A stretch of 64,000 nucleotides of DNA from Cellvibrio mixtus subsp. mixtus J3-8 (GTDB lineage Bacteria > Pseudomonadota > Gammaproteobacteria > Pseudomonadales > Cellvibrionaceae). The stretch covers positions 436,209 to 500,208 of the forward strand of contig NZ_KN266208.1 in NCBI RefSeq assembly GCF_000766945.1, given 5' to 3'. The translations under genes were made by a program, and so were the position numbers. This document shows positions 45,805-53,597 of the stretch, piece after piece (within the stretch, counting starts at the first letter, position 1; each line of letters begins with the position of its first letter). Below the pieces are notes generated by a model. It saw only the letters and a program-made list of their open reading frames with translations, ran no database searches and had not been told where the DNA came from.

Positions 45805-46611
45805 ATGGCCCTACCCTTTGTGATTGAACCTACACAGCTCGCGGCATTACTTGCACAACCAACGAGCAAATTATTGATTATTGATATGTGTGCCGAACCT
45901 ACTTATTTGCGCGGCCATATCGATGGTGCAATCCATGTACCGCCACACAAAATCCTCATGGCTGAACAGCCTGTGCCGGGCAAAATTGCGCCGGTAGAAA
46001 AATTAAATCGCGTGTTTTCATTTTTGGGTTTAACGCCCGATACGCACGTTGTTGTGTACGACGATGAAGGCGGTGGCTGGGCCGGACGAATGATCTGGAC
46101 GCTGGATGCGATTGGCCACAAACATTATTCATATTTAAATGGCGGCTTGCATGCGTGGATCGCGTCCGGGCAATCGCTGACACAAGAAATTCCAGTGGTA
46201 ACGCCAAGCACCGTTAATGTAAAAATTGATCCAAAAGTAGTTATTGAAATTCCCGATATTATCGGCGAATTGGATCGCGCAGACTTTGTAGTATGGGACG
46301 CGCGCAGCCCGCAAGAATATTCCGGCGAACGGGTGACTGCACAAAAAAATGGCCACATCCCCGGAGCAATCAATTGCGAGTGGACGAATTTAATGGATCC
46401 GAATAATGCGTTGCGTATTCGCAGTGATGCACGCGAATATTTAGCGGCATTGGGCTTGACCGCAAACAAACGTATTGTTACCCATTGCCAGGGCCACCAT
46501 CGCTCCGGCTTCACGTATTTAGTGGGCAAAGCTGTGGGGTTAAATATTCGTGGTTACCATGGCTCCTGGGCAGAATGGGGCAATCATCCTGGCACACCGG
46601 TTGAACAATAA
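45805..46611 (+). CDS. rhdA: Thiosulfate sulfurtransferase (rhodanese), RhdA-like
   Basis: A 268-residue two-domain rhodanese. The inactive N-terminal domain is followed by a catalytic domain with Cys228 in THCQGHHRSGF. The Azotobacter/Pseudomonas RhdA active-site loop is, as I recall, CQTHHR, so Thr is replaced by Gly here. The enzyme transfers sulfane sulfur from thiosulfate to cyanide or other thiophiles in the cytoplasm. The run orn-rsgA-rhdA matches the pseudomonad neighbourhood, where psd often follows; psd is absent here. AAGGAG precedes the ATG. A strong terminator follows. Confidence 0.9.
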   Translation: MALPFVIEPTQLAALLAQPTSKLLIIDMCAEPTYLRGHIDGAIHVPPHKILMAEQPVPGKIAPVEKLNRVFSFLGLTPDTHVVVYDDEGGGWAGRMIWTLDAIGHKHYSYLNGGLHAWIASGQSLTQEIPVVTPSTVNVKIDPKVVIEIPDIIGELDRADFVVWDARSPQEYSGERVTAQKNGHIPGAINCEWTNLMDPNNALRIRSDAREYLAALGLTANKRIVTHCQGHHRSGFTYLVGKAVGLNIRGYHGSWAEWGNHPGTPVEQ

Positions 46612-46650
46612 TTTAATCATTATAATTACCATCCAATAAAAAATTATTGG

Positions 46651-46692
46651 AAAAAAAAGCGAAGCCTGATCAAATCAGGCTTCGCTTTTTTT
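46651..46692. terminator. Bidirectional terminator between rhdA and the PEP-CTERM gene
   Basis: A 13-base perfect stem AGCGAAGCCTGAT (46659-46671) / ATCAGGCTTCGCT (46674-46686), very short loop, A-run left and T-run right. Confidence 0.95.
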
Positions 46693-46718
46693 CATGCACG
46701 ATTTATTTGCCGGGCAAA

Positions 46719-47579
46719 TTAAACGCGACGACGAACCACGCTCAGGCTCAACAATCCCAAACCCAACAGCAATAATGCAGAAGGTTCCGGTACTTCAGCA
46801 GGTGGCGTTGTAATGCCATGCACAGTTTGTAAATTACCGGAAATACCCGCACCTAAAAAACGTACGCCGTTCAGGTTCAAACCATCACCCAACTGGAAGT
46901 AACCATCCGGTGCGATGTAAGTGCCCTGCATACTTCCCGCAGCGACGTTAACGTGCCCTTTGTTCAATTCACCGAATACATTAAATAATACGTTTTCAGC
47001 AGCAACACCGTCGAGAACAATGGAAGCACCACCGCCCAACATAAAACCAAAATAATCGACATTTACGATAAACACATCATCAGCGTTGCCTTTTAATGTC
47101 AGGCTTTTACCCGCACCCAAATTCAAACCGAGGATATTGAATACCGATACATCGCCCTGGCGATTAAATGTTTGCGTGGTAGTGATATAACCGGCGTTCA
47201 CCCCCGTTAATGCTTTTGCAGATTGCGATGCACCTTTAAGATCGGCATACAGCGCATCCCAAAATGCAGCGTTCTGGACAGTGGCCGCACCGTCAATACT
47301 TGCGCCGGGATTTTGGGTCAGAGAACCAAAATCGGCATCACCATGAATTACCGAACCATGTGCCATATTCAGTGTATTGCGTACACCGACATTGCCGTAA
47401 ATTTCCGCTTCGGAACCCAGCTCAAGGTTGCCGTAAAGCGGTTGTCCATGCCAGATATTGGTGCCGTGCGACAATAAGGTGTAATTGCCGGCATTGCCCA
47501 AATCCACAGGCAATGCAAAAGCACTGCTGGAAGCCATGGCCAAAACCATTACTGCCATTTTCATTAATTGTTTAATCAC
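46719..47579 (-). CDS. PEP-CTERM sorting-domain protein with a beta-helix-like body
   Basis: A 286-residue exported protein. A signal peptide ends near SSAFA. The body opens VDLGNAGNYTLLSHGTN and has repetitive Gly/Asn-rich strands (GNLELGSEAEIYGNVGV, GADDVF-like KGNADDVFIVNVDYFGFML), reminiscent of ice-binding/DUF3494-type beta-solenoids, though I am not certain. The C-terminus is a clear PEP-CTERM signal: VPEPS, a hydrophobic helix and a basic tail RRR. Such proteins are cut and exported by exosortase systems linked to exopolysaccharide; no exosortase is in the window. A GTG start with GAAGGG seven bases upstream is preferred to the ATG at 47564. Confidence 0.8.
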   Translation of the reverse strand: MIKQLMKMAVMVLAMASSSAFALPVDLGNAGNYTLLSHGTNIWHGQPLYGNLELGSEAEIYGNVGVRNTLNMAHGSVIHGDADFGSLTQNPGASIDGAATVQNAAFWDALYADLKGASQSAKALTGVNAGYITTTQTFNRQGDVSVFNILGLNLGAGKSLTLKGNADDVFIVNVDYFGFMLGGGASIVLDGVAAENVLFNVFGELNKGHVNVAAGSMQGTYIAPDGYFQLGDGLNLNGVRFLGAGISGNLQTVHGITTPPAEVPEPSALLLLGLGLLSLSVVRRRV

Positions 47580-47800
47580 AGAAATACCCTTCTTGGTTGA
47601 TTGGCTAGTCTCACACCGTATTTATCGTATTTGTATGTAAGAGAAGTTTTTAGAAAGTTGTGGTCATTACGGTTGCGCGTAAATCAGCAATTTCTGCACC
47701 ATTTTGGGAAGATGCAATAAAAACAGTGATTTGCATCACACACGCATAATGAAAGGAAGGAAAACTGTAAAAACAACCGACAACGTTGTCTATCGAAAAA

Positions 47801-49090
47801 TTAGCGCGCAGATGGAACGGGAAAAGTAACGGAAACCTCAAGCCCGCCGAGCGAAGGTGATTGGCCCAGTGTCAATTGGGCCGAATGCCATTGGACAATA
47901 CGCTCAACCACCGCCAGGCCCAAACCGTAACCCCGGCGGTCTTCTGTACTCTGGAGCTGGCTACTGCGATAAAACGGCTGCAATACTTTCTGGCGCTCAC
48001 TTTCAGGTATACCGGAGCCATTATCCTCTACCTTGAGAATCAACGAATTCACCGCAAGTGCAATTGATACACGCACTACCCCCTTGCCGTAGTGCAACGC
48101 ATTTTGCACGAGGTTGTGGATTAGCATGGCAAGATAATCGGGATCAACACTCACAGATATTTTTTCAGCGACATCGTCGATCCCAAGTTCAACCTGATCA
48201 ATATAAAACTCCTGCTGCAATCGCCGTACAAAATCACTGAGAATTAATTCGCGCGGAGAGAAAGCAATTTGCGCCTGGTCCATACGCGCATAATTAAGCA
48301 ATGCTTCCACCAGCGATTCCATCGCCGCCAAATCGCGATTCAAATGCGCGAGTTGTTGCTGTTGCATGGACGGCAACTCCGCTTCCCCCAGCACATCCAG
48401 GCCAAAGCGCAAGCGCGCCAATGGTGTGCGTAAATCGTGGGAGAGACCGCGTGACAGCAATTTATTATCGGCAATTAATTGCTCGATGCGTTGCGCCATT
48501 CGATTAAATTCCAACTCAATACTGCTGATATAGGAGTTTTTATCGCTGGCGATACGCGCTTGCAAATTTCCCGCACCGAATTCCTGGGCGGTGCGACGCA
48601 ACAGTGATAAACGGCGCAATAACGGATAGAGCCAAATAAGCACAACTAAAATCACGCCACCATAAAATAAAAATGTTAATAACCAATTTAACCAACCGGG
48701 TGAATCCTGGCGCAACTCATCGGGCAAAGTGAGGGAAAGGACTTGATCCTGGCTGGCGAGGTAATAATTCAGGCTGAGTTGATCACCGGATTCCAATAGC
48801 AACGCCTCGCCTTTTTCGAAATTTTTTTGCAGATTTTGTGGCAGTGGAAATTCGCCATAAGGAATGATCTGCGGATGCATGGTGGAAAATGCGAGCCAAT
48901 TATCCCATTCGATTTGCACACCTTGCTGGTCCAATAAAATGGCCAGCTCGCGTCCCACAGTTTTATAGGCGATCAACGACGCATCTTCCGTGGAAGGTTC
49001 CTGGTCGTTATACCATTGGTCTATACCCCAGCCCAAACCAATTACCGCGGACACAACAACAATAAGAAGCGAGAGAGTCAAACGCTTCAC
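47801..49090 (-). CDS. Sensor histidine kinase, RstB-like
   Basis: A 429-residue two-component kinase. First transmembrane helix at about 5-20, a periplasmic sensor domain to about 140, second helix (WLLTFLFYGGVILVVLIWLYPLL), HAMP, H-box LSRGLSHDLRTPLARLRFGLD, N-box HNLVQNALHYG, and G-boxes EDNGSGIPESE and GYGLGLAVVERI. The architecture is like RstB of E. coli. It lies three bases after its cognate response regulator and starts with GTG, so the two are translationally coupled. It ends a five-gene same-strand run with a TonB receptor, a MipA protein and a DUF3019 protein. Signal unknown. Confidence 0.92.
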   Translation of the reverse strand: MKRLTLSLLIVVVSAVIGLGWGIDQWYNDQEPSTEDASLIAYKTVGRELAILLDQQGVQIEWDNWLAFSTMHPQIIPYGEFPLPQNLQKNFEKGEALLLESGDQLSLNYYLASQDQVLSLTLPDELRQDSPGWLNWLLTFLFYGGVILVVLIWLYPLLRRLSLLRRTAQEFGAGNLQARIASDKNSYISSIELEFNRMAQRIEQLIADNKLLSRGLSHDLRTPLARLRFGLDVLGEAELPSMQQQQLAHLNRDLAAMESLVEALLNYARMDQAQIAFSPRELILSDFVRRLQQEFYIDQVELGIDDVAEKISVSVDPDYLAMLIHNLVQNALHYGKGVVRVSIALAVNSLILKVEDNGSGIPESERQKVLQPFYRSSQLQSTEDRRGYGLGLAVVERIVQWHSAQLTLGQSPSLGGLEVSVTFPVPSAR

Positions 49091-49093
49091 GAA

Positions 49094-49840
49094 TTAATCC
49101 CAGGCTTCAGGAGAAAATAAATAACCGCGCGCCCACACGGTTTTTATACGATAAGGCTGTTCGGCATTATCCAGTAATTTTTTACGCAAGCGCGACACGC
49201 GAATATCAATCGAACGATCAAAACCATCGTATTCAAAACCGCGCAACTGGATCACCAATTGATCGCGACTGATTACTTGGCCTGCGCTGCTTGCCAGTAA
49301 CCAGAGCACATCAAACTCATTTGCCGTGAGCGGAATTAATTGCTCGCGATAAAAAACTGTTTTGGCATCGCGCAGTATTTTTAATTGGCCGAACTGCAAA
49401 TGCCCTTCCGGCTGTTCCTGCTGTTGCTCTTGCGGCTCGCGCCGCAGCAGGGCTTTAATACGTGCAAGTAATACGCGCGGCCGCACCGGTTTGTTTAAAT
49501 AATCATTTGCCCCCAGTTCCAAACCCAATACCTCATCGGTTTCTTCGTTGAGTGCAGTCAGCATCAAAATCGGGCCGTTGTAGAATGCGCGCAGCTCGCG
49601 ACAAATATCAAAACCATTTTTACCCGGCAACATCACATCAAGAATAATTAAATCCGGCTTGTGCTGTTGTACTTCGGCGATAACCAGATCGCCGCGCGTA
49701 AGGTGGCGCAGCTGGTATTCATGCCCTTGCAAATATTGCTGGATCCATTCGGCGAGTGAGGCATCGTCTTCTACCAGTAAAATACTGGCCGCAGAAGATT
49801 TACTATTCAGCGCGTCGGTAAATTCATTGATTGTCGTCAT
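49094..49840 (-). CDS. OmpR-family response regulator, RstA-like
   Basis: A 248-residue regulator: receiver domain with ILLVEDDASLAEWI, phospho-acceptor Asp in PDLIILDVMLPGKNG, the T and K switch positions in LTALNEETDEV and YLNKPVRPRVLLARI; then a winged-helix DNA-binding domain (LTANEFDVLWLLASSAGQVISRDQL, SRLRKKLLD). The ATG at 49840 overlaps the stop of the DUF3019 gene by one base (TAATG), decisive for the start and for coupling. It probably controls this gene run; direct repeats of CTGTAACAA lie upstream of the first gene. Confidence 0.93.
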   Translation of the reverse strand: MTTINEFTDALNSKSSAASILLVEDDASLAEWIQQYLQGHEYQLRHLTRGDLVIAEVQQHKPDLIILDVMLPGKNGFDICRELRAFYNGPILMLTALNEETDEVLGLELGANDYLNKPVRPRVLLARIKALLRREPQEQQQEQPEGHLQFGQLKILRDAKTVFYREQLIPLTANEFDVLWLLASSAGQVISRDQLVIQLRGFEYDGFDRSIDIRVSRLRKKLLDNAEQPYRIKTVWARGYLFSPEAWD

Positions 49841-50265
49841 TAAAATAATCGCCAATGGGTTTTACGGCGGGTGTTGGCTTTGTAAACCCAGGCTACCTCC
49901 ATAGTCGATTCGGCAACAACTTGTTGCTGCGCATTTTTTAATTGCAACAAAAGCGATGAATCGCTGGCAAATTCATACACAAATGTTCCCTGCGTTTGTT
50001 CCTGCCAGCAATGTAGTGGTTGTGGCGTTGCTTCCTGGTATACGCAATAATTTCCCGCCGCAAAACTACTCCACGAAATTTGCACACGCTGATAACACAC
50101 TTGCCCCTGGTGCAAGGCAACGCAACGCGATGGGGTTAATAACAAACTCGCTGGTTCCGGTACTGCCGATGTGGCAGCCTCATCAGCGGCGAAAACGCTT
50201 GTTGCTATTGGCAGCAGAAGCGCAATCCTGATTCCCTGAATAAGCCTGGACATAATCATCGCCAC
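49840..50265 (-). CDS. DUF3019 family exported protein
   Basis: A 141-residue small protein with a signal peptide (ends near VFA) and a DUF3019 domain: PASLLLTPSRCVALHQGQVCYQRVQISW, YCVYQE, LHCWQ, and a terminal V-Y-K-x-x-x-R-R-K-x-H-W-R-L-F. Four Cys suggest two disulfides. The family is uncharacterised but often sits beside RstA/RstB-like systems and MipA proteins, as here. The start is a GTG overlapping the MipA stop (TAGTG); ATG codons six and twelve bases later are alternatives. It may be an accessory protein of the periplasmic sensor. Confidence 0.83.
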   Translation of the reverse strand: MAMIMSRLIQGIRIALLLPIATSVFAADEAATSAVPEPASLLLTPSRCVALHQGQVCYQRVQISWSSFAAGNYCVYQEATPQPLHCWQEQTQGTFVYEFASDSSLLLQLKNAQQQVVAESTMEVAWVYKANTRRKTHWRLF

Positions 50266-51143
50266 TAAAACACGTAACTGACAGAGGTCGCGATGGCTTC
50301 GCCGTGATTGTCCATGATAAGTGGACTTCTCATAGCCGAGGATTCAAGATCCATACGCCGGATAAAACTGCGAAACACCCATTTTTCACTGAGCGGATAA
50401 GTAACCCCTAATTCCACCACATACGCCATGCCGGCGGGCACTTCGCTTTGCGGATATTTTTCCGAGGCTTCTGACTCATCAATGGAAAAATAATAATCCA
50501 TGATTTGTTGCGATCGATATGTGGCTCCTACAATGCCGTGCAATGTCCAGTTGCGATATTGCCAATGGCGCGCCAGACGCAAGGAATATAATTCACCGTG
50601 ATGGGTATCGCTGATGTCGGTGAGTGCATGGAGTTGTACGATGTAATTACCAAAATACGCGGTCGCGCGCGGCCCCGACATAAAATCATCGCGGCGACGC
50701 TTCAGGCCGCGATAATCATCGCTTACCTCTTCACTCATCTCATCATGTTGCGTAAGGCCAACCCAATCGAGAGACCAATTTTCACCGTTATAAAAATTGC
50801 AGCCCAGGGTGAATTGTTCGAGGCTTTGGGAAAATAGTTCCCCGAACAGGCAGCCGTATTGGTAGCGCGCATTGATATCCAGGAAAACTTCCGTGTGTAC
50901 CTCACCTTTTTCATTGCCTTCCGGGATTCCCACGATAGGGTTAGTGGAGGTTGCAATACCAGCACCGACCTCAAAATAGCCGCCATTGCGGTTGTCGGGG
51001 CCGGAGGTACCTTTGCGCACTTCGGTCGACAAGTCGCCCGCGTATGAAGGCAAGCCAATACCCATCAATAATCCACACAATAAAATCCCTGTGTGCACCA
51101 GGCAAGCCGGTAATAATCCTGTACGCAAGCGCTTAATCCACAT
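50265..51143 (-). CDS. MipA/OmpV family outer-membrane protein
   Basis: A 292-residue beta-barrel protein with a signal peptide (ends near SYAGD) and a C-terminal aromatic residue (SVSYVF). Segments such as YFEVGAGIATSTNPIVG, INARYQYGCLFGEL, ARATAYFGNYIVQLHALTDI-like strands and YPLSEKWVFRSFIRRMDLESSAM match the MipA/OmpV scaffold family. In E. coli MipA interacts with cell-wall enzymes, but other members are linked to metal or antibiotic response. The gene starts 17 bases after the TonB receptor and ends by overlapping DUF3019. Confidence 0.87.
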   Translation of the reverse strand: MWIKRLRTGLLPACLVHTGILLCGLLMGIGLPSYAGDLSTEVRKGTSGPDNRNGGYFEVGAGIATSTNPIVGIPEGNEKGEVHTEVFLDINARYQYGCLFGELFSQSLEQFTLGCNFYNGENWSLDWVGLTQHDEMSEEVSDDYRGLKRRRDDFMSGPRATAYFGNYIVQLHALTDISDTHHGELYSLRLARHWQYRNWTLHGIVGATYRSQQIMDYYFSIDESEASEKYPQSEVPAGMAYVVELGVTYPLSEKWVFRSFIRRMDLESSAMRSPLIMDNHGEAIATSVSYVF

Positions 51144-51160
51144 AAAAACCGTAACCTGTA

Positions 51161-53242
51161 TTAAAAAGTCAGCGACATTCCCACCGCCGGAATTATGCCC
51201 AACCCCACTTCATCTTCCAGCTTGAAATTTTGCGGTGATGTGGTGCGTTTGTAATCCAGATTGCGATCGGTGACGTTGCGCCGGTTAAGGGCGTTAAGAA
51301 TATCAATATTGTAAGTGCCGGGATAACCCCACAATGTCATTTCACGCTGGAAACGCAAATCCAGGCGCGAATACACCGGCAGGCGATCTGAATAAGGTTC
51401 GCCATAGACCGGCAAAATCCGGTTTTCAAACCAGGGATTTTTTTGTATCCCCACAATTGGTGTATAGGCGCGGCCAGACTGTGCAGTAAAACGCGCGCCC
51501 ATGGTCCACAAGTCATTTAACTGGTAATTCATTACCCAATTAAGAACCAGGGGGGTGTCCAGGTAATAATCACGCTCGACACCGGTTAATTTGTTAGTGC
51601 GATTACTGTGTGAAGCGCTAATTGCCAACCAGCCGTACCAGCGATCAGTACGCTCTTTACTGATAAATAAATCCACACCATAAGCCTCACCTTCTACATT
51701 GTTGGTGTACAAAGGTTTACTGGTGTCGCCAACATCGCTCGCCAGCGGCAAATTATCCATGGTCTTGTAATAGGTAGTGACCGACCAGCTCCATTCATTC
51801 GCTAACTCCTGTTTGATGCCAAGGGTGAAATGATCTGATGTTGGTGAATCCAGTTCCGTGTTACCAATTTGTGGAAATGTTTTGTCGATATCCGGCAAAC
51901 GATTGTAAGAACCGGCAGATGAAGTCAATGTCCATTTATCGATAAATTCCCAGCTCAACGCCAGGCGTGGATGCGTGAAGGTTTCGTCAGTGTAATCGTT
52001 GTAATGGCTTTGCACGCCCACATCAAGCGCAAGGTTTTCCGCGACTTCCCAGTGATCATTCAGATAAACAGATGATTCTTTAATGCGCACCACATCTTTC
52101 GAATCAATTAACTCACCGCGTCGCAATTCGCAATCCGGATCAAATTCGGTACACACATAATTAATAAAGCGCGCATCGTAACTGTAATCCGTAGCGTGAT
52201 ATTCACCACCCACCGAAATGTTATGGCTGTCACCCAATACAAATGAGTAATTAAGCAGGGCGTAACTATCTTCCGTGGTCATGTCGAAAAAATATTTATC
52301 GCCGCCCCAAAAGGTATCCTGGGTATTTTCATAGTGGCCAATTTGTACATCCAGCGCCTGGCCGAGGAAACCATCAAATTGCCAGCGCAAACTTTGGTTA
52401 TTAAACGTGTTTTCGATTTTTGCGCTGCCAGCAAAATCCGGTTCTTCCATTACTTCGGTCGAGCGCTCGGTAAATTCAGCTGCGGCCAAATCGCTTGCAC
52501 CATTAGCACTTAAAGTGAATTTGTGGTTTTCCCCCAAACGGTATTGGTATTTGAATTGGTAATCCGTATCTTCCGGTGCGTCCTGCACACGGATACCATC
52601 TTCCTTATCCGCTTCATCCTTATCAAAAAAATATTGCAACAAACTGGCGCGCGCCGATAAATACAAGGCCGAGTTTTCAGTGACCTGCCCTTCGGTAAAT
52701 ACACCTGCGCGCAAAATAGAAAGATCAACCTTGGTGGCAAAATCCTGCTGGCGGGGGTCGCGCAATTTGATATCAAAAATACCACCAATGGCGTTGTTAT
52801 ATTGCGGCCCAAAGCCAGCGGAAAATAATTGGAAATCCTGGATAATATTTTCATTAAAAATCGACGTGGAAAACGCATGGAATACATAACCGGCGGGGGC
52901 GCCATCCACTAAATAACGGTTATCGCTGGGCGATGAGCCGCGCACCGCCGGAGCACCACCGCCATCGCCTTCGCTGAGCACACCCGGCAGGCTGAATACA
53001 GCCATCAACGGATCGCCCAGCGAGCCCGGGACATCGACAATTTTTTGCGCATTTTCGGTAATCACCGAGTAATCACTTTGACGGCCACGCACAACAACTT
53101 CTTCAACGGCGGACTCCGCCGTGCCGGTTCGTTCCGGATATGAAGTAGCCTGCTGGGCAAGGGTATTGGTACCTGCCAACAAAAGCGGCAAGAACGGGAG
53201 TAATGAACCAAAGGAATGGAAGCGAACATAAGGCTTGGGCAT
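51161..53242 (-). CDS. TonB-dependent receptor (first gene of the two-component run)
   Basis: A 693-residue receptor: signal peptide (to about LAQQA), TonB-box-like EEVVVRGRQSDYSV, plug with PGVLSEGDGGGAPAVRGSSPSDNRYLVDGAPAGYVFHAFSTSIFNENIIQDFQLFSAGFGPQYNNAIGGIFDIKLRDPRQQDF, and a barrel ending VGMSLTF. The plug resembles receptors whose ligand is not iron-siderophore but otherwise unassigned. AAGGAAA precedes the ATG. Upstream there are two CTGTAACAA direct repeats. It is co-oriented and tightly spaced with MipA, DUF3019, regulator and kinase genes, so it is the probable output and the head of an operon. Confidence 0.9.
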   Translation of the reverse strand: MPKPYVRFHSFGSLLPFLPLLLAGTNTLAQQATSYPERTGTAESAVEEVVVRGRQSDYSVITENAQKIVDVPGSLGDPLMAVFSLPGVLSEGDGGGAPAVRGSSPSDNRYLVDGAPAGYVFHAFSTSIFNENIIQDFQLFSAGFGPQYNNAIGGIFDIKLRDPRQQDFATKVDLSILRAGVFTEGQVTENSALYLSARASLLQYFFDKDEADKEDGIRVQDAPEDTDYQFKYQYRLGENHKFTLSANGASDLAAAEFTERSTEVMEEPDFAGSAKIENTFNNQSLRWQFDGFLGQALDVQIGHYENTQDTFWGGDKYFFDMTTEDSYALLNYSFVLGDSHNISVGGEYHATDYSYDARFINYVCTEFDPDCELRRGELIDSKDVVRIKESSVYLNDHWEVAENLALDVGVQSHYNDYTDETFTHPRLALSWEFIDKWTLTSSAGSYNRLPDIDKTFPQIGNTELDSPTSDHFTLGIKQELANEWSWSVTTYYKTMDNLPLASDVGDTSKPLYTNNVEGEAYGVDLFISKERTDRWYGWLAISASHSNRTNKLTGVERDYYLDTPLVLNWVMNYQLNDLWTMGARFTAQSGRAYTPIVGIQKNPWFENRILPVYGEPYSDRLPVYSRLDLRFQREMTLWGYPGTYNIDILNALNRRNVTDRNLDYKRTTSPQNFKLEDEVGLGIIPAVGMSLTF

Positions 53243-53597
53243 GGCAGTTTCCTTTTGACAAAGTGAGGGCTCGCAGCCTACTCACTCACACCCGGCTTGG
53301 CTGTAACAAGGCGCATGGATCTGTATCAGACTGTAACAATTCACTGCAAATGCCGTGCAGTTATTGCCAGTTATTCCTTGATCCTGAAAAGGCCCCTACG
53401 GACATTGGGATGGTTGCGACCACCCGGAAGGTTTCTATCGCCCTTGGTGATATGCCACCACTTGGTATCCACCATCGTCATATACCAACGGGCCGAATTT
53501 ACAACCTACTGGTTAAGCCTGTTGCACTGGCATCCATTACTCCATAAGCCTACAATTCCCGTCCTTTGTTTAAACTGGCTGTTAGCGTCCAAACGTT
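53243..53597. other. Divergent region between the receptor operon and the DnaT-domain gene
   Basis: No gene recognised. It holds the direct repeats at 53301-53339 and, nearer the plus-strand gene, an imperfect inverted stretch around 53450-53495 (TTGGTGATATGCC ... CATATACCAA) of unknown meaning. Confidence 0.5.
53301..53339 (-). promoter_or_regulatory. Two CTGTAACAA direct repeats, candidate response-regulator site
   Basis: CTGTAACAA occurs at 53301-53309 and 53331-53339, 30 bases apart start to start, about three helical turns. TGTAAC is the complement of the GTTACA half of the known E. coli RstA box. The position, 60-97 bases before the receptor start, fits binding by the RstA-like regulator of the same run. 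Confidence 0.5.

Noticed and set aside
49840-49855. Upstream TTG as the response-regulator start
   Set aside because: The ATG at 49840 forms a TAATG stop-start overlap with the preceding gene, a much more typical arrangement.
53450-53500. Imperfect inverted repeat as a small RNA or tRNA
   Set aside because: Pairing is partial, no tRNA-like cloverleaf or terminator follows, and no family was recognised.
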